A DNA stretch of 12,303 nt from SFEL01 sp045592165. GTDB taxonomy: Bacteria; Bacillota; Clostridia; Christensenellales; CAG-138. The stretch is taken from positions 1 to 12,303 of the forward strand of contig JAZNUG010000080.1 of NCBI GenBank assembly GCA_045592165.1, written 5' to 3'. Positions within the stretch are counted from its first letter, which is position 1, and each line of letters starts with the position of its first letter. Below are positions 7,182-12,303 of this stretch, in pieces. The notes under the pieces were generated by a model, which did no database searches, was not told where the DNA came from, and was given only the letters and a program-made list of their open reading frames with translations. A program made the translations under genes and the position numbers.

Positions 7182-8084
7182 TTATTTCATCTCGCCGATG
7201 AGGCAGCCAAGCGCGATGGACGCAAGCTTAGTCTCGGCGTTGTCAGCGCGGGATACCAGCACGATGGGAACCCTTGCGCCTATGATGATACCTGCGCTCT
7301 TTGCGCCGGCAAAATAGGTGAGGGCCTTGCCGATGCCGTTGCCAACTTCATAGGCGGGAACCAGCATGATGTCTGCTTCGCCTGCGCCGGGGGCATCGAA
7401 CTTCTTGTGGTGGCAGGCTTCCTTGCTTATGGCAAGGTCAAAGCCTACGGGGCCGATAACGTTCATATTGTAGGGAGCCCAGCGATCTTTCATCTCGGAA
7501 AGGGCGGCGGCGTCAACGGTGGCCTGAACTTTGGGGTTTACAACTTCGGCGCCGCAAACACAGGAAGCATTGATGCTTTCATAGCCCAGAGCGCGCAGAG
7601 CCTTTGCAGCGTTCTCAAGGATATCGGCCTTCTGCTCAAGGGTAGGAGCGGTGTTCATGCCGCCGTCGGTGTTGAGCAGCAGCTTGTCATAGCCGGGAAT
7701 CTCATAGATCATTACATGGCTGAGAAGGGAGCCGGTGCGGATGCCGTTTTCCTTATCGATAACGGCGCGCATCATATCGGCGGTGGAAAGAATACCCTTC
7801 ATCAGGCAGTTTGCGCGGCCTTCGCGCACCAGAGCAACGGCCTTTGCAGCGCAGTCCTTATCGTCGGCAGCGGGGATAACCTCGAAGGTCTGCTCATAGC
7901 CCAGCTCCTGAGCATAGGCTGCGATCTTTTCGGGGTCGCCGGTTAGGATGGCGTCTGCTACGCCCTGTTCACGGGCGGCAAAAACGGCCTGCAGAACCTC
8001 TTTGTCATGGGCAGCCGCAACGGCGATGGTCCTCTTTTCGGAGGCAGCGGCCTTTTCCATAAGTTCGCGTATGGTATGCAGCAT
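7182..8084 (-). CDS. ptb: Phosphate butyryltransferase (phosphotransbutyrylase)
   Basis: Cytoplasmic enzyme that swaps CoA for phosphate: acyl-CoA + Pi gives acyl phosphate + CoA. The 300-aa product starts at ATG 8084, with AAGGAG seven nt upstream, and matches the length of clostridial Ptb. Conserved blocks of the phosphate acetyl/butyryl transferase family are visible: LMKGILSTADMMRAVI (94-109), LLSHV (120-124), NTDGGMN (138-144), GPVGFDLAIS (211-220), and the C-terminal PIVLVSRADNAETKLASIALG (273-293). The smaller size and these blocks favour butyryl- over acetyl-type. Butyrate would be the default substrate, but the operon contains no genes for butyryl-CoA synthesis and instead has IorAB. 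I infer that it acts on the acyl- or aryl-CoA made by IorAB, as Ptb does in branched-chain keto acid operons of enterococci. It lies 31 nt downstream of buk. Confidence 0.95.
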   Translation of the reverse strand: MLHTIRELMEKAAASEKRTIAVAAAHDKEVLQAVFAAREQGVADAILTGDPEKIAAYAQELGYEQTFEVIPAADDKDCAAKAVALVREGRANCLMKGILSTADMMRAVIDKENGIRTGSLLSHVMIYEIPGYDKLLLNTDGGMNTAPTLEQKADILENAAKALRALGYESINASCVCGAEVVNPKVQATVDAAALSEMKDRWAPYNMNVIGPVGFDLAISKEACHHKKFDAPGAGEADIMLVPAYEVGNGIGKALTYFAGAKSAGIIIGARVPIVLVSRADNAETKLASIALGCLIGEMK

Positions 8085-8115
8085 ATGTTTTCTCCTTTAT
8101 CTGAAGAGTTTGGAA

Positions 8116-9168
8116 TTAATATTCGGAAGCTTCGCCGCCGTGGAGCACACGGAAGGCGCCTTCTGCCAGGGAGCGCATTTCGGCTTCGCCGGGGAGGGCG
8201 ATGATGGGAGCAATCTTGCCTACACGTGCTTCAAAGTCTGCAACCAGCTTTTTGCTGTAAACCATGCCGCCGGTAAGAACGATTGCGTCAACATCCATGC
8301 ACATTACGGCTGCCATTGCGCCGATGTCCTTGCACTGCTGATAGATGAATGCGTCAAATACCTTCTTGCACTCTTCGTCGCCTGCAATGGCCTTAAGCTC
8401 AACATCCAGGAAGTCGCGGGTGCCAAGGTAGGAGAATACGCCGGCCTGGCTGGCGAATTCCTTTTTGACTTCTTCCTTGGTTTTGCCGCTGAAGCAGTAG
8501 CTGATAAGGGCGTTGGTTGGGAGGGCGCCGCCGCGGTCAACGGAGAAAGCGCCGTCATCCCTTACATTGAATACGTCCACAACGCGGCCCTTCATATGGG
8601 CTGCAGTGGAAACGCCGCCGCCAAGGTGGGTAACGATCAGGTTAACATCTTCATAGGCCTTGCCCAGCTGAGCTGCAGCGCGGCGGGCCATACCCTTATG
8701 GTTGAGGGCGTGGAAGAAGCTCTGGCGCTCAAAGCCCTTGTAGCCGGAGAAACGGGCCAGATCCTGCATTTCGTCAACGCTTACGGGGTCTACAAAGAAG
8801 GCGGGAATACCAACCTTGTCGCCCAGCTCCTTGGCAAGGATAACGCCAAGGTTGGAAGCGTGTTCGCCGAAGGAAGCTGCGGCTGCATCGGCGATAACTT
8901 TATCGGTTACGCGATAGGTGCCGCTGGGAATATGGCGCAGCAGGCCGCCGCGGGCGCATATTGCGGAAAAATCGGAAAGCTCAAAGCCCATCTCGGCAAG
9001 GGTAGCATTAATAAGGCCCAGCCTGTATTCCTTCTGGTCTACAACTTTTGCGAAGGGCAGCAGATCTTCTGCGCTGTGGGCAATATTCGCCTTGCGGATC
9101 TCTTCGGCTTCCTCAAAGACGGATATCTTGGTGGAGGTAGCTCCGGGGTTGATAACGAGTACTTTCAT
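8116..9168 (-). CDS. buk: Butyrate kinase (ASKHA-family carboxylate kinase)
   Basis: Final ATP-making step: acyl phosphate + ADP gives carboxylic acid + ATP. ATG 9168 is chosen because GGAGG lies about 10 nt upstream and the product then begins MKVLVINPG, the normal start of the family; a start at 9231 would add 21 unrelated residues. The 350 aa match butyrate kinases (about 355) rather than acetate kinases (about 400). Motifs of the acetate kinase/Hsp70/actin fold: PHOSPHATE-1 INPGATSTK (6-14), CARGG (71-75), the PHOSPHATE-2 loop HLGGGVS (181-187), DGAFSVDRGGALP (205-217) and the adenosine loop VLTGGMVYS (297-305). It is first in the proposed operon, directly behind the best promoter in the window and a Rex-like dyad. 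Its natural substrate may be an aryl or branched acyl phosphate rather than butyryl phosphate (inference). Confidence 0.95.
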   Translation of the reverse strand: MKVLVINPGATSTKISVFEEAEEIRKANIAHSAEDLLPFAKVVDQKEYRLGLINATLAEMGFELSDFSAICARGGLLRHIPSGTYRVTDKVIADAAAASFGEHASNLGVILAKELGDKVGIPAFFVDPVSVDEMQDLARFSGYKGFERQSFFHALNHKGMARRAAAQLGKAYEDVNLIVTHLGGGVSTAAHMKGRVVDVFNVRDDGAFSVDRGGALPTNALISYCFSGKTKEEVKKEFASQAGVFSYLGTRDFLDVELKAIAGDEECKKVFDAFIYQQCKDIGAMAAVMCMDVDAIVLTGGMVYSKKLVADFEARVGKIAPIIALPGEAEMRSLAEGAFRVLHGGEASEY

Positions 9169-9192
9169 AGTCCTGTTGCCTCCGTATAAAAT

Positions 9193-9210
9193 TTGATTAA
9201 TTTGTAACAA
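9193..9210. promoter_or_regulatory. Candidate Rex (NADH/NAD+ sensor) operator ahead of buk
   Basis: The minus strand reads TTGTTACAAATTAATCAA. Against the clostridial Rex pattern TTGTTAANNNNTTAACAA this matches 11 of 14 fixed positions. It lies 25-42 nt downstream of the predicted buk transcription start, a position where a bound repressor would block elongation. Rex is known to govern fermentation genes in Clostridia. The region is AT-rich, so a chance match is quite possible. Confidence 0.3.
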
Positions 9211-9241
9211 ATGAATAACATCGAACTGCAATCTTTATTCT

Positions 9242-9270
9242 ATCATATTGCAAGCCTATGCTCATTTCAA
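9242..9270 (-). promoter_or_regulatory. Sigma-A promoter of the buk-ptb-iorA-iorB(-aminotransferase) operon
   Basis: On the minus strand, TTGAAA (9270-9265) and TATGAT (9247-9242) are separated by exactly 17 bp, each matching its consensus in 5 of 6 bases. The predicted start near 9235 gives a leader of about 66 nt before buk. No other promoter of this quality is seen in the short gaps downstream, which supports a single transcript for the cassette. Confidence 0.65.
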
Positions 9271-9329
9271 TAAGAAAAATTGATATAGATAATATATATT
9301 ATGCATGAATGAAAAACATCCTGTTTACG

Positions 9330-9359
9330 TTGCCCATTATGCCGCCAAGGGGTTATAAT
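9330..9359 (+). promoter_or_regulatory. Probable promoter of the dUTPase-family gene
   Basis: TTGCCC (9330-9335, 4 of 6) and a perfect TATAAT (9354-9359) are 18 bp apart. Transcription would start near 9366, about 40 nt before ATG 9405. It is divergent from the buk promoter, with about 60 bp between the two. Confidence 0.5.
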
Positions 9360-9404
9360 ATACAGGTAAATACAGCAATTTTAAGCCTGAGGAGGGTATG
9401 CCCT

Positions 9405-9908
9405 ATGGTAGATATATGGTTTGCAAAAGTGAAGCCCGATGCAGTTATTCCCGCCAAGCGGGAGGAGGATGCGGGCTATGATATTTTTCTCTGCTTCGAG
9501 GAGGATTTTATCAGGCTTGAACCCCATGAAACCCGCATGCTGCCCACGGGTATTGCAAGCGCCTGCGACAGCGGCTATTATTTTCAGATTCAGGAGCGGG
9601 GCTCCACAGGCTCAAAGGGCATAGCAAAGCGCTGCGGCGTTATAGATTCCGGCTATCGGGGAGAGTGGTTTCTTCCCATGACCAACCTTAACGACATTCC
9701 CCTGTACTTTGCAAAGCCGAAAATGAAGGAATATTTCGAAAAACTTGCAGAAACAGAGCAGTTTATCGTCTATTATACCAACAAGGCCGCAAGTCAGGCG
9801 GTACTGCTGCCTGTGCCCAAAACAACCGTAAACGAAGTAAGCTACGATGAACTTATGGCCATGGCCTCAGAGCGAATGGCGGGAGCATTGGGCAGCAGCG
9901 GAAAGTAA
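9405..9908 (+). CDS. dUTPase-family nucleotidohydrolase (dUTP diphosphatase-like)
   Basis: Probable cytoplasmic trimeric enzyme hydrolysing dUTP to dUMP and diphosphate. ATG 9405 is used because GGAGG lies nine nt upstream; an in-frame ATG at 9309 lies upstream of the predicted promoter. Product 167 aa, a little long for the family (about 145-155). Motif I EEDAGYDIF (20-28), motif II ERGSTGSKG (64-72) and motif III GVIDSGYRGEW (78-88) are clear, the last with the catalytic Asp/Tyr pair D81 and Y84. Motif IV is divergent: QAVLLPVP (131-138) replaces the usual AQL-type strand. Motif V, normally RGxGGFGSTG, appears only as RMAGALGSSGK at the C-terminus. About 30 residues (97-128) are inserted between motifs III and IV. 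It may therefore be a true dUTPase with a modified lid, or a relative with another nucleotide preference. Monocistronic. Confidence 0.83.
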   Translation: MVDIWFAKVKPDAVIPAKREEDAGYDIFLCFEEDFIRLEPHETRMLPTGIASACDSGYYFQIQERGSTGSKGIAKRCGVIDSGYRGEWFLPMTNLNDIPLYFAKPKMKEYFEKLAETEQFIVYYTNKAASQAVLLPVPKTTVNEVSYDELMAMASERMAGALGSSGK

Positions 9909-9923
9909 AAACAAACGGCATGA

Positions 9924-9957
9924 AAAAATCCGGATTGTGGCAACAGTCCGGATTTTT
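9924..9957. terminator. Bidirectional terminator shared by the dUTPase and XRE regulator genes
   Basis: Perfect 11-bp inverted repeat AAAAATCCGGA/TCCGGATTTTT (9924-9934 with 9947-9957) with a 12-nt loop and a T-run on both strands. It lies 15 nt after the dUTPase stop and 13 nt after the stop of the convergent regulator gene. Confidence 0.9.
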
Positions 9958-9970
9958 GTATTGTATGGAT

Positions 9971-10732
9971 TTATCTTTTTTTATAAATTACCAGCTCCGG
10001 ATTTTCGCCGTTATCCCCATAGGTGCATACAAGGAGAAAATCCATATTTGCAATTATGCCGAAGCATACGCTGCTGTCGAATTCACATTCAAGCTGATTG
10101 CCCAGATATGTTGCTCCGTCATCCAGAAACTTGACGGTTTTTCCGTTCGGCAGCCGGTATTCAAGATTCACATAGCTGCCTATAAGGGCATTGAGGTTTT
10201 GCACCTTTGGCATGCCTTCGATGTGCAATGCATTGAATTCATCCATCAGCTGCTGCTTGAATGCATTGAAGTTTTCTTCACCGAGATCGGCATATCTTTT
10301 CCAGTAATTCAGCTTTGGCAGCATATCCTTCATATATGTCCGAACCTGATCCGGCGTAAAATTCTCCTGTGTCATATGCTCTGCGCAGAAGTCGATAAGG
10401 TCATCCATGTTTTTATAGGTATATTCCCCATCCGCATAGCACCATTTGCAATATTCCTCATTGAATATGCCGTCGGTTTCCTTGCTGATGTTGCAATCCT
10501 CAAGGGGCATGCCGCAGCATTGGCATATCAGTTGCCGCGGAGAGCCAAGCAGGGTATTTATGGAAACGTCAAACAGCTTTGAAAGCAGCTTCAGCGTTTC
10601 GGTATTCGGCGTGGTATCGCCGTTTTCCCAGCGGGACACCGCCTGACGGGTAACATAAACCCTCTCTGCAAGCTCATCCTGAGAAAGCCCCATTTTTGTG
10701 CGCAGCTCAAGTATGATATTCTGTGTATCCAT
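9971..10732 (-). CDS. XRE-family regulator with zinc ribbon and an unassigned C-terminal domain
   Basis: Probable DNA-binding regulator of 253 aa. The ATG 10732 is chosen because GAGGTGA lies nine nt upstream and the product then begins directly with the helix-turn-helix; a start at 10786 would add 18 residues and lie upstream of the promoter. Domains: Cro/C1-type HTH at 4-63 (MGLSQDELAERVYVTRQAVSRWE spans 14-36, with recognition helix TRQAVSRWENG); putative zinc ribbon at 70-105, with CQCCGMPL (C70, C73) paired with YCKWCYADGEYTY (C95, C98), as in the PF12674-type zinc ribbon; helical segment to about 175; then a beta-rich C-terminus (185-253) that I cannot assign. The zinc ribbon fused to an HTH suggests sensing of metal, redox state or a protein partner. 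It probably does not belong to the neighbouring operons, since terminators lie on both sides, and its targets are unknown. Confidence 0.85.
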   Translation of the reverse strand: MDTQNIILELRTKMGLSQDELAERVYVTRQAVSRWENGDTTPNTETLKLLSKLFDVSINTLLGSPRQLICQCCGMPLEDCNISKETDGIFNEEYCKWCYADGEYTYKNMDDLIDFCAEHMTQENFTPDQVRTYMKDMLPKLNYWKRYADLGEENFNAFKQQLMDEFNALHIEGMPKVQNLNALIGSYVNLEYRLPNGKTVKFLDDGATYLGNQLECEFDSSVCFGIIANMDFLLVCTYGDNGENPELVIYKKR

Positions 10733-10753
10733 AATAACTATCACCTCGCTTGA

Positions 10754-10759
10754 ATTATA
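10754..10759 (-). promoter_or_regulatory. -10 element of the XRE regulator promoter
   Basis: A perfect TATAAT on the minus strand, 22 nt upstream of the ATG, with no clear -35 (TATGCA at 17 bp is weak). The expected start near 10747 falls at the beginning of the ribosome binding site GAGGTGA (10747-10741), so the leader would be very short. Just upstream, TTGC/GCAA repeats around 10771-10796 could hold an autoregulatory site. Confidence 0.45.
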
Positions 10760-10837
10760 CCTCAAGGATATTGCATTGCATAGCAACCTGCTGTTGCGGC
10801 GGATGAAGGTTGATATTCAGGTGGTTCGCAGCTATAA

Positions 10838-10860
10838 AAAAAGCCGCATTGCGGCTTTTT
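10838..10860. terminator. Terminator of kbl
   Basis: Perfect 10-bp stem AAAAAGCCGC/GCGGCTTTTT (10838-10847 with 10851-10860) and a 3-nt loop, followed on the minus strand by a run of T. It starts 11 nt after the kbl stop codon, so it ends kbl and insulates the regulator gene downstream. Confidence 0.9.
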
Positions 10861-10871
10861 ATTGTATGGAA

Positions 10872-12059
10872 TCACAGGCCCATTTCTTCCTTTACTTCCC
10901 TGAAGCACTTTACGGCGAAATCCAGATCTTCCCTGGTATGGCCTGCGGAAATCTGGGTGCGGATGCGGTCCTTGCCCTTGGGCACAACCGGATAGCAGAA
11001 ACCAACCACGTATACGCCCTTTTCCAGCATACGGGAAGCAAACTCGTTTGCGATTTTTGCATCGTACAGCATTACCGGTACGATGGGATGCTCGCCGGGC
11101 AGCAGGTCAAATCCGCACTTTTCCATTTCTGCGCGGAAATAGCTTGCGTTTTCATGTACCTTGTCACGGAGAGCGGTGGATTCTGAAAGCATGTCAAATG
11201 TCTTGCAGGCGGCGGCGCAGATGGCGGGAGCCACGGTATTGGAGAACAGATAGGGGCGGGAGCGCTGACGCAGCAGGTCAACGATTTCCTGACGTGCGGA
11301 GGTGTAGCCGCCGGAAGCTCCGCCCAGGGCCTTGCCCAGGGTGCCGGTGATGATATCCACACGGCCTTCCACGCCGCAGTATTCTGCGGTGCCGCGGCCA
11401 TGTTCGCCCATGAAGCCCACGGCATGGCTGTCATCCACCATTACCAGCGCGTCGAATTCATCCGCCAGGTCGCAGATGCCCTTAAGGTTTGCAATGTAGC
11501 CGTCCATGGAGAATACGCCGTCAGTGGCGATGAGCTTGATCCTGCAGCCGGAAGCCTGTGCATCCTCAAGCTGGGCGCGGAGGTCATCCATGTTGTTGTT
11601 CTTGTAGCGGTAGCGCTTTGCCTTGCAGAGACGAACGCCGTCGATAATGGAGGCGTGGTTCAGCTCATCGGAGATAACTGCGTCTTCGGGGCCCAGCAGG
11701 GTTTCAAAAAGACCGCCGTTTGCATCAAAGCAGGAGGAGTAAAGAATGGTATCGTCCATCTTGAGGAAGGAGGAAATCTTCTGCTCCAGCTCCTTGTGCA
11801 GGCCCTGAGTGCCGCAGATGAAGCGGACGGAGGACAGACCGAAGCCCCATTTGTCATAGCTGTCCTTGGCAGCCTGGATAAGGTCAGGGTTGTTGGAAAG
11901 GCCGAGGTAGTTGTTGGCGCACATATTCAGCACGTTGTTTGCCTTGGTGGTGTCTATGCGTGCTTTCTGGGGGGTGGTGATTATGCGCTCGTTTTTGTAT
12001 GTGCCTGCTTCCTGTATGGAGGCCAGAGTTTCCTTGAAGTAATTGAGGGCAGTTTTCAT
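10872..12059 (-). CDS. kbl: Glycine C-acetyltransferase (2-amino-3-ketobutyrate CoA ligase)
   Basis: PLP enzyme of the alpha-oxoamine synthase family: 2-amino-3-oxobutyrate + CoA gives glycine + acetyl-CoA (reversible), the second step of threonine breakdown through threonine dehydrogenase. ATG 12059 follows AAAGGAG by seven nt and gives 395 aa, the same as typical Kbl (about 398). Key blocks: NNYLGLSNNP (49-58), GTQGLHKELE (83-92), the cofactor-stacking His region DELNHASIIDG (131-141), ATDGVFSMDG (178-187), VDDSHAVGFMGEHGRG (208-223), and TGTLGKALGGASGGY (238-252) with Schiff-base lysine K243 (K244 in the E. coli enzyme). The arginine near RTQISAGH (367-374) should bind the substrate carboxylate. 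No threonine dehydrogenase gene is adjacent within the window. BioF is a relative, but the motifs and length suit Kbl better. Confidence 0.93.
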   Translation of the reverse strand: MKTALNYFKETLASIQEAGTYKNERIITTPQKARIDTTKANNVLNMCANNYLGLSNNPDLIQAAKDSYDKWGFGLSSVRFICGTQGLHKELEQKISSFLKMDDTILYSSCFDANGGLFETLLGPEDAVISDELNHASIIDGVRLCKAKRYRYKNNNMDDLRAQLEDAQASGCRIKLIATDGVFSMDGYIANLKGICDLADEFDALVMVDDSHAVGFMGEHGRGTAEYCGVEGRVDIITGTLGKALGGASGGYTSARQEIVDLLRQRSRPYLFSNTVAPAICAAACKTFDMLSESTALRDKVHENASYFRAEMEKCGFDLLPGEHPIVPVMLYDAKIANEFASRMLEKGVYVVGFCYPVVPKGKDRIRTQISAGHTREDLDFAVKCFREVKEEMGL

Positions 12060-12084
12060 AGCGTGCTCCTTTGATGTTTTATCT

Positions 12085-12131
12085 CTTCTTTTTCTCTTTC
12101 TTTTCCCGGGAAAACAAAGCAGAAAAAGAAG
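12085..12131. repeat. Long imperfect hairpin in polypurine/polypyrimidine DNA upstream of kbl
   Basis: The outer arms CTTCTTTTTCT (12085-12095) and AGAAAAAGAAG (12121-12131) pair perfectly over 11 bp. Inside, CTTT pairs with AAAG, and the centre is the perfect 14-bp palindrome TTTTCCCGGGAAAA (12101-12114). The whole makes about 22 bp with one C/C mismatch and one bulge. No T-run follows on either strand, so it is not an ordinary terminator. It ends 26 nt before the kbl start. Confidence 0.75.
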
Positions 12132-12165
12132 CAAAAAGAGAAAGAAAAGCGAAAGGGAAAATAGA

Positions 12166-12193
12166 ATTATGCTCAAGCTGTTCAGGCTTTAAA
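12166..12193 (-). promoter_or_regulatory. Weak candidate promoter for kbl
   Basis: On the minus strand, TTTAAA (12193-12188) and CATAAT (12171-12166) are 16 bp apart. The -10 matches in 5 of 6 bases and the -35 in 4 of 6. If real, the transcript starts near 12159 and carries the purine/pyrimidine hairpin at 12085-12131 in its leader. Confidence 0.25.
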
Positions 12194-12226
12194 TCCGCAT
12201 TTGGCGACATGTGCGGCAAATGCGGA
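12194..12226. repeat. Inverted repeat, 10-bp stem
   Basis: TCCGCATTTG (12194-12203) and CAAATGCGGA (12217-12226) are perfectly complementary around a 13-nt loop. The motif GCAAAT reappears in the hairpin at 12253-12300. It is one of a row of hairpins in the gap upstream of kbl. Confidence 0.75.
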
Positions 12227-12227
12227 A

Positions 12228-12244
12228 CTATCCCGAAGGGATAG
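12228..12244. repeat. Short perfect hairpin, 7-bp stem
   Basis: CTATCCC (12228-12234) and GGGATAG (12238-12244) pair perfectly around a 3-nt loop. It begins one base after the preceding inverted repeat, which suggests a stacked, compact structure rather than a lone terminator. Confidence 0.7.
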
Positions 12245-12252
12245 ATACCTGT

Positions 12253-12300
12253 CATGATTTGCCGCCCGGTGGCGGCCATATCCGCCATAGGCAAATCATG
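12253..12300. repeat. 48-bp nested inverted repeat at the window edge
   Basis: The outer arms CATGATTTGCC (12253-12263) and GGCAAATCATG (12290-12300) are perfect over 11 bp. An inner stem TGGCGG/CCGCCA (12270-12275 with 12282-12287) is nested within. It could extrude as a cruciform or fold as a two-tier RNA hairpin. It ends three bases before the window does, so the element may continue. Confidence 0.75.
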
Positions 12301-12303
12301 TAA

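Noticed and set aside
7948..9189. Plus-strand open frame opposite buk and the start of ptb (413 codons)
   Set aside because: It spans two clear minus-strand genes and their junction, with no ribosome binding site or family signature.
9193..9213. T-box, glycine or tryptophan-type leader control of the buk operon
   Set aside because: The predicted leader of about 66 nt is too short for a T-box or a glycine riboswitch, and no conserved core or run of Trp/Tyr codons is present.
12060..12176. N-terminal extension of Kbl by 39 residues, very hydrophobic then basic, resembling a membrane anchor
   Set aside because: It is a translation of the polypurine/polypyrimidine hairpin. The strong ribosome binding site before ATG 12059 and the normal Kbl length argue for the shorter start.
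12079..12294. Minus-strand open frame of 71 codons upstream of kbl
   Set aside because: It lies entirely on nested hairpins and low-complexity tracts, and the sequence looks like a by-product of the structured element.
1..12303. CRISPR arrays, insertion sequences, prophage genes, tRNA or rRNA genes
   Set aside because: No regularly spaced repeats, transposase or integrase motifs, phage proteins or clover-leaf sequences were seen on either strand.

Overview
The window looks like chromosomal DNA from an anaerobic, amino-acid-fermenting Bacillota of the Clostridia, probably a gut bacterium. Evidence: strong purine-rich Shine-Dalgarno sites (AAAGGAG, GAGGTG) ahead of every gene; moderately GC-rich genes with AT-rich gaps; ferredoxin-linked 2-keto acid metabolism; and a phosphotransbutyrylase/butyrate kinase pair. 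I cannot name the species. All functions are read from protein motifs; no database was searched.

Layout, left to right. (1) 1-1179, minus: the N-terminal 393 residues of a sodium:neurotransmitter symporter (NSS) family transporter, cut by the window edge. (2) 1180-1613: a non-coding gap with the transporter promoter, a leader dyad and the alr terminator. (3) 1614-2753, minus: alanine racemase. (4) 2937-3410, plus: a small LURP-one-related (tubby-like fold) protein. A strong two-way terminator separates it from the next block. (5) 3470-9168, minus: the centre of the window, read in the order butyrate kinase, phosphate butyryltransferase, indolepyruvate ferredoxin oxidoreductase alpha, beta, then a class I aminotransferase. 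(6) 9405-9908, plus: a dUTPase-family enzyme, divergent from that operon. (7) 9971-10732, minus: an XRE regulator with a zinc ribbon. (8) 10872-12059, minus: glycine C-acetyltransferase (Kbl). (9) 12060-12303: a non-coding block of stacked hairpins.

How the genes work together (inference). The five-gene block encodes a complete ATP-yielding route: the aminotransferase turns an amino acid into a 2-keto acid; IorAB decarboxylates it oxidatively to an acyl- or aryl-CoA and reduces ferredoxin; Ptb swaps CoA for phosphate; Buk makes ATP and releases the acid. With Ior, the likely substrates are aromatic amino acids, giving phenylacetate, 4-hydroxyphenylacetate or indoleacetate. The NSS transporter could supply the substrate but is a separate transcription unit. 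A near-consensus promoter and a Rex-like dyad precede buk, which suggests control by redox state.

The items most worth a second look are this compact oxidative amino acid fermentation cassette and the stacked-hairpin block upstream of kbl.
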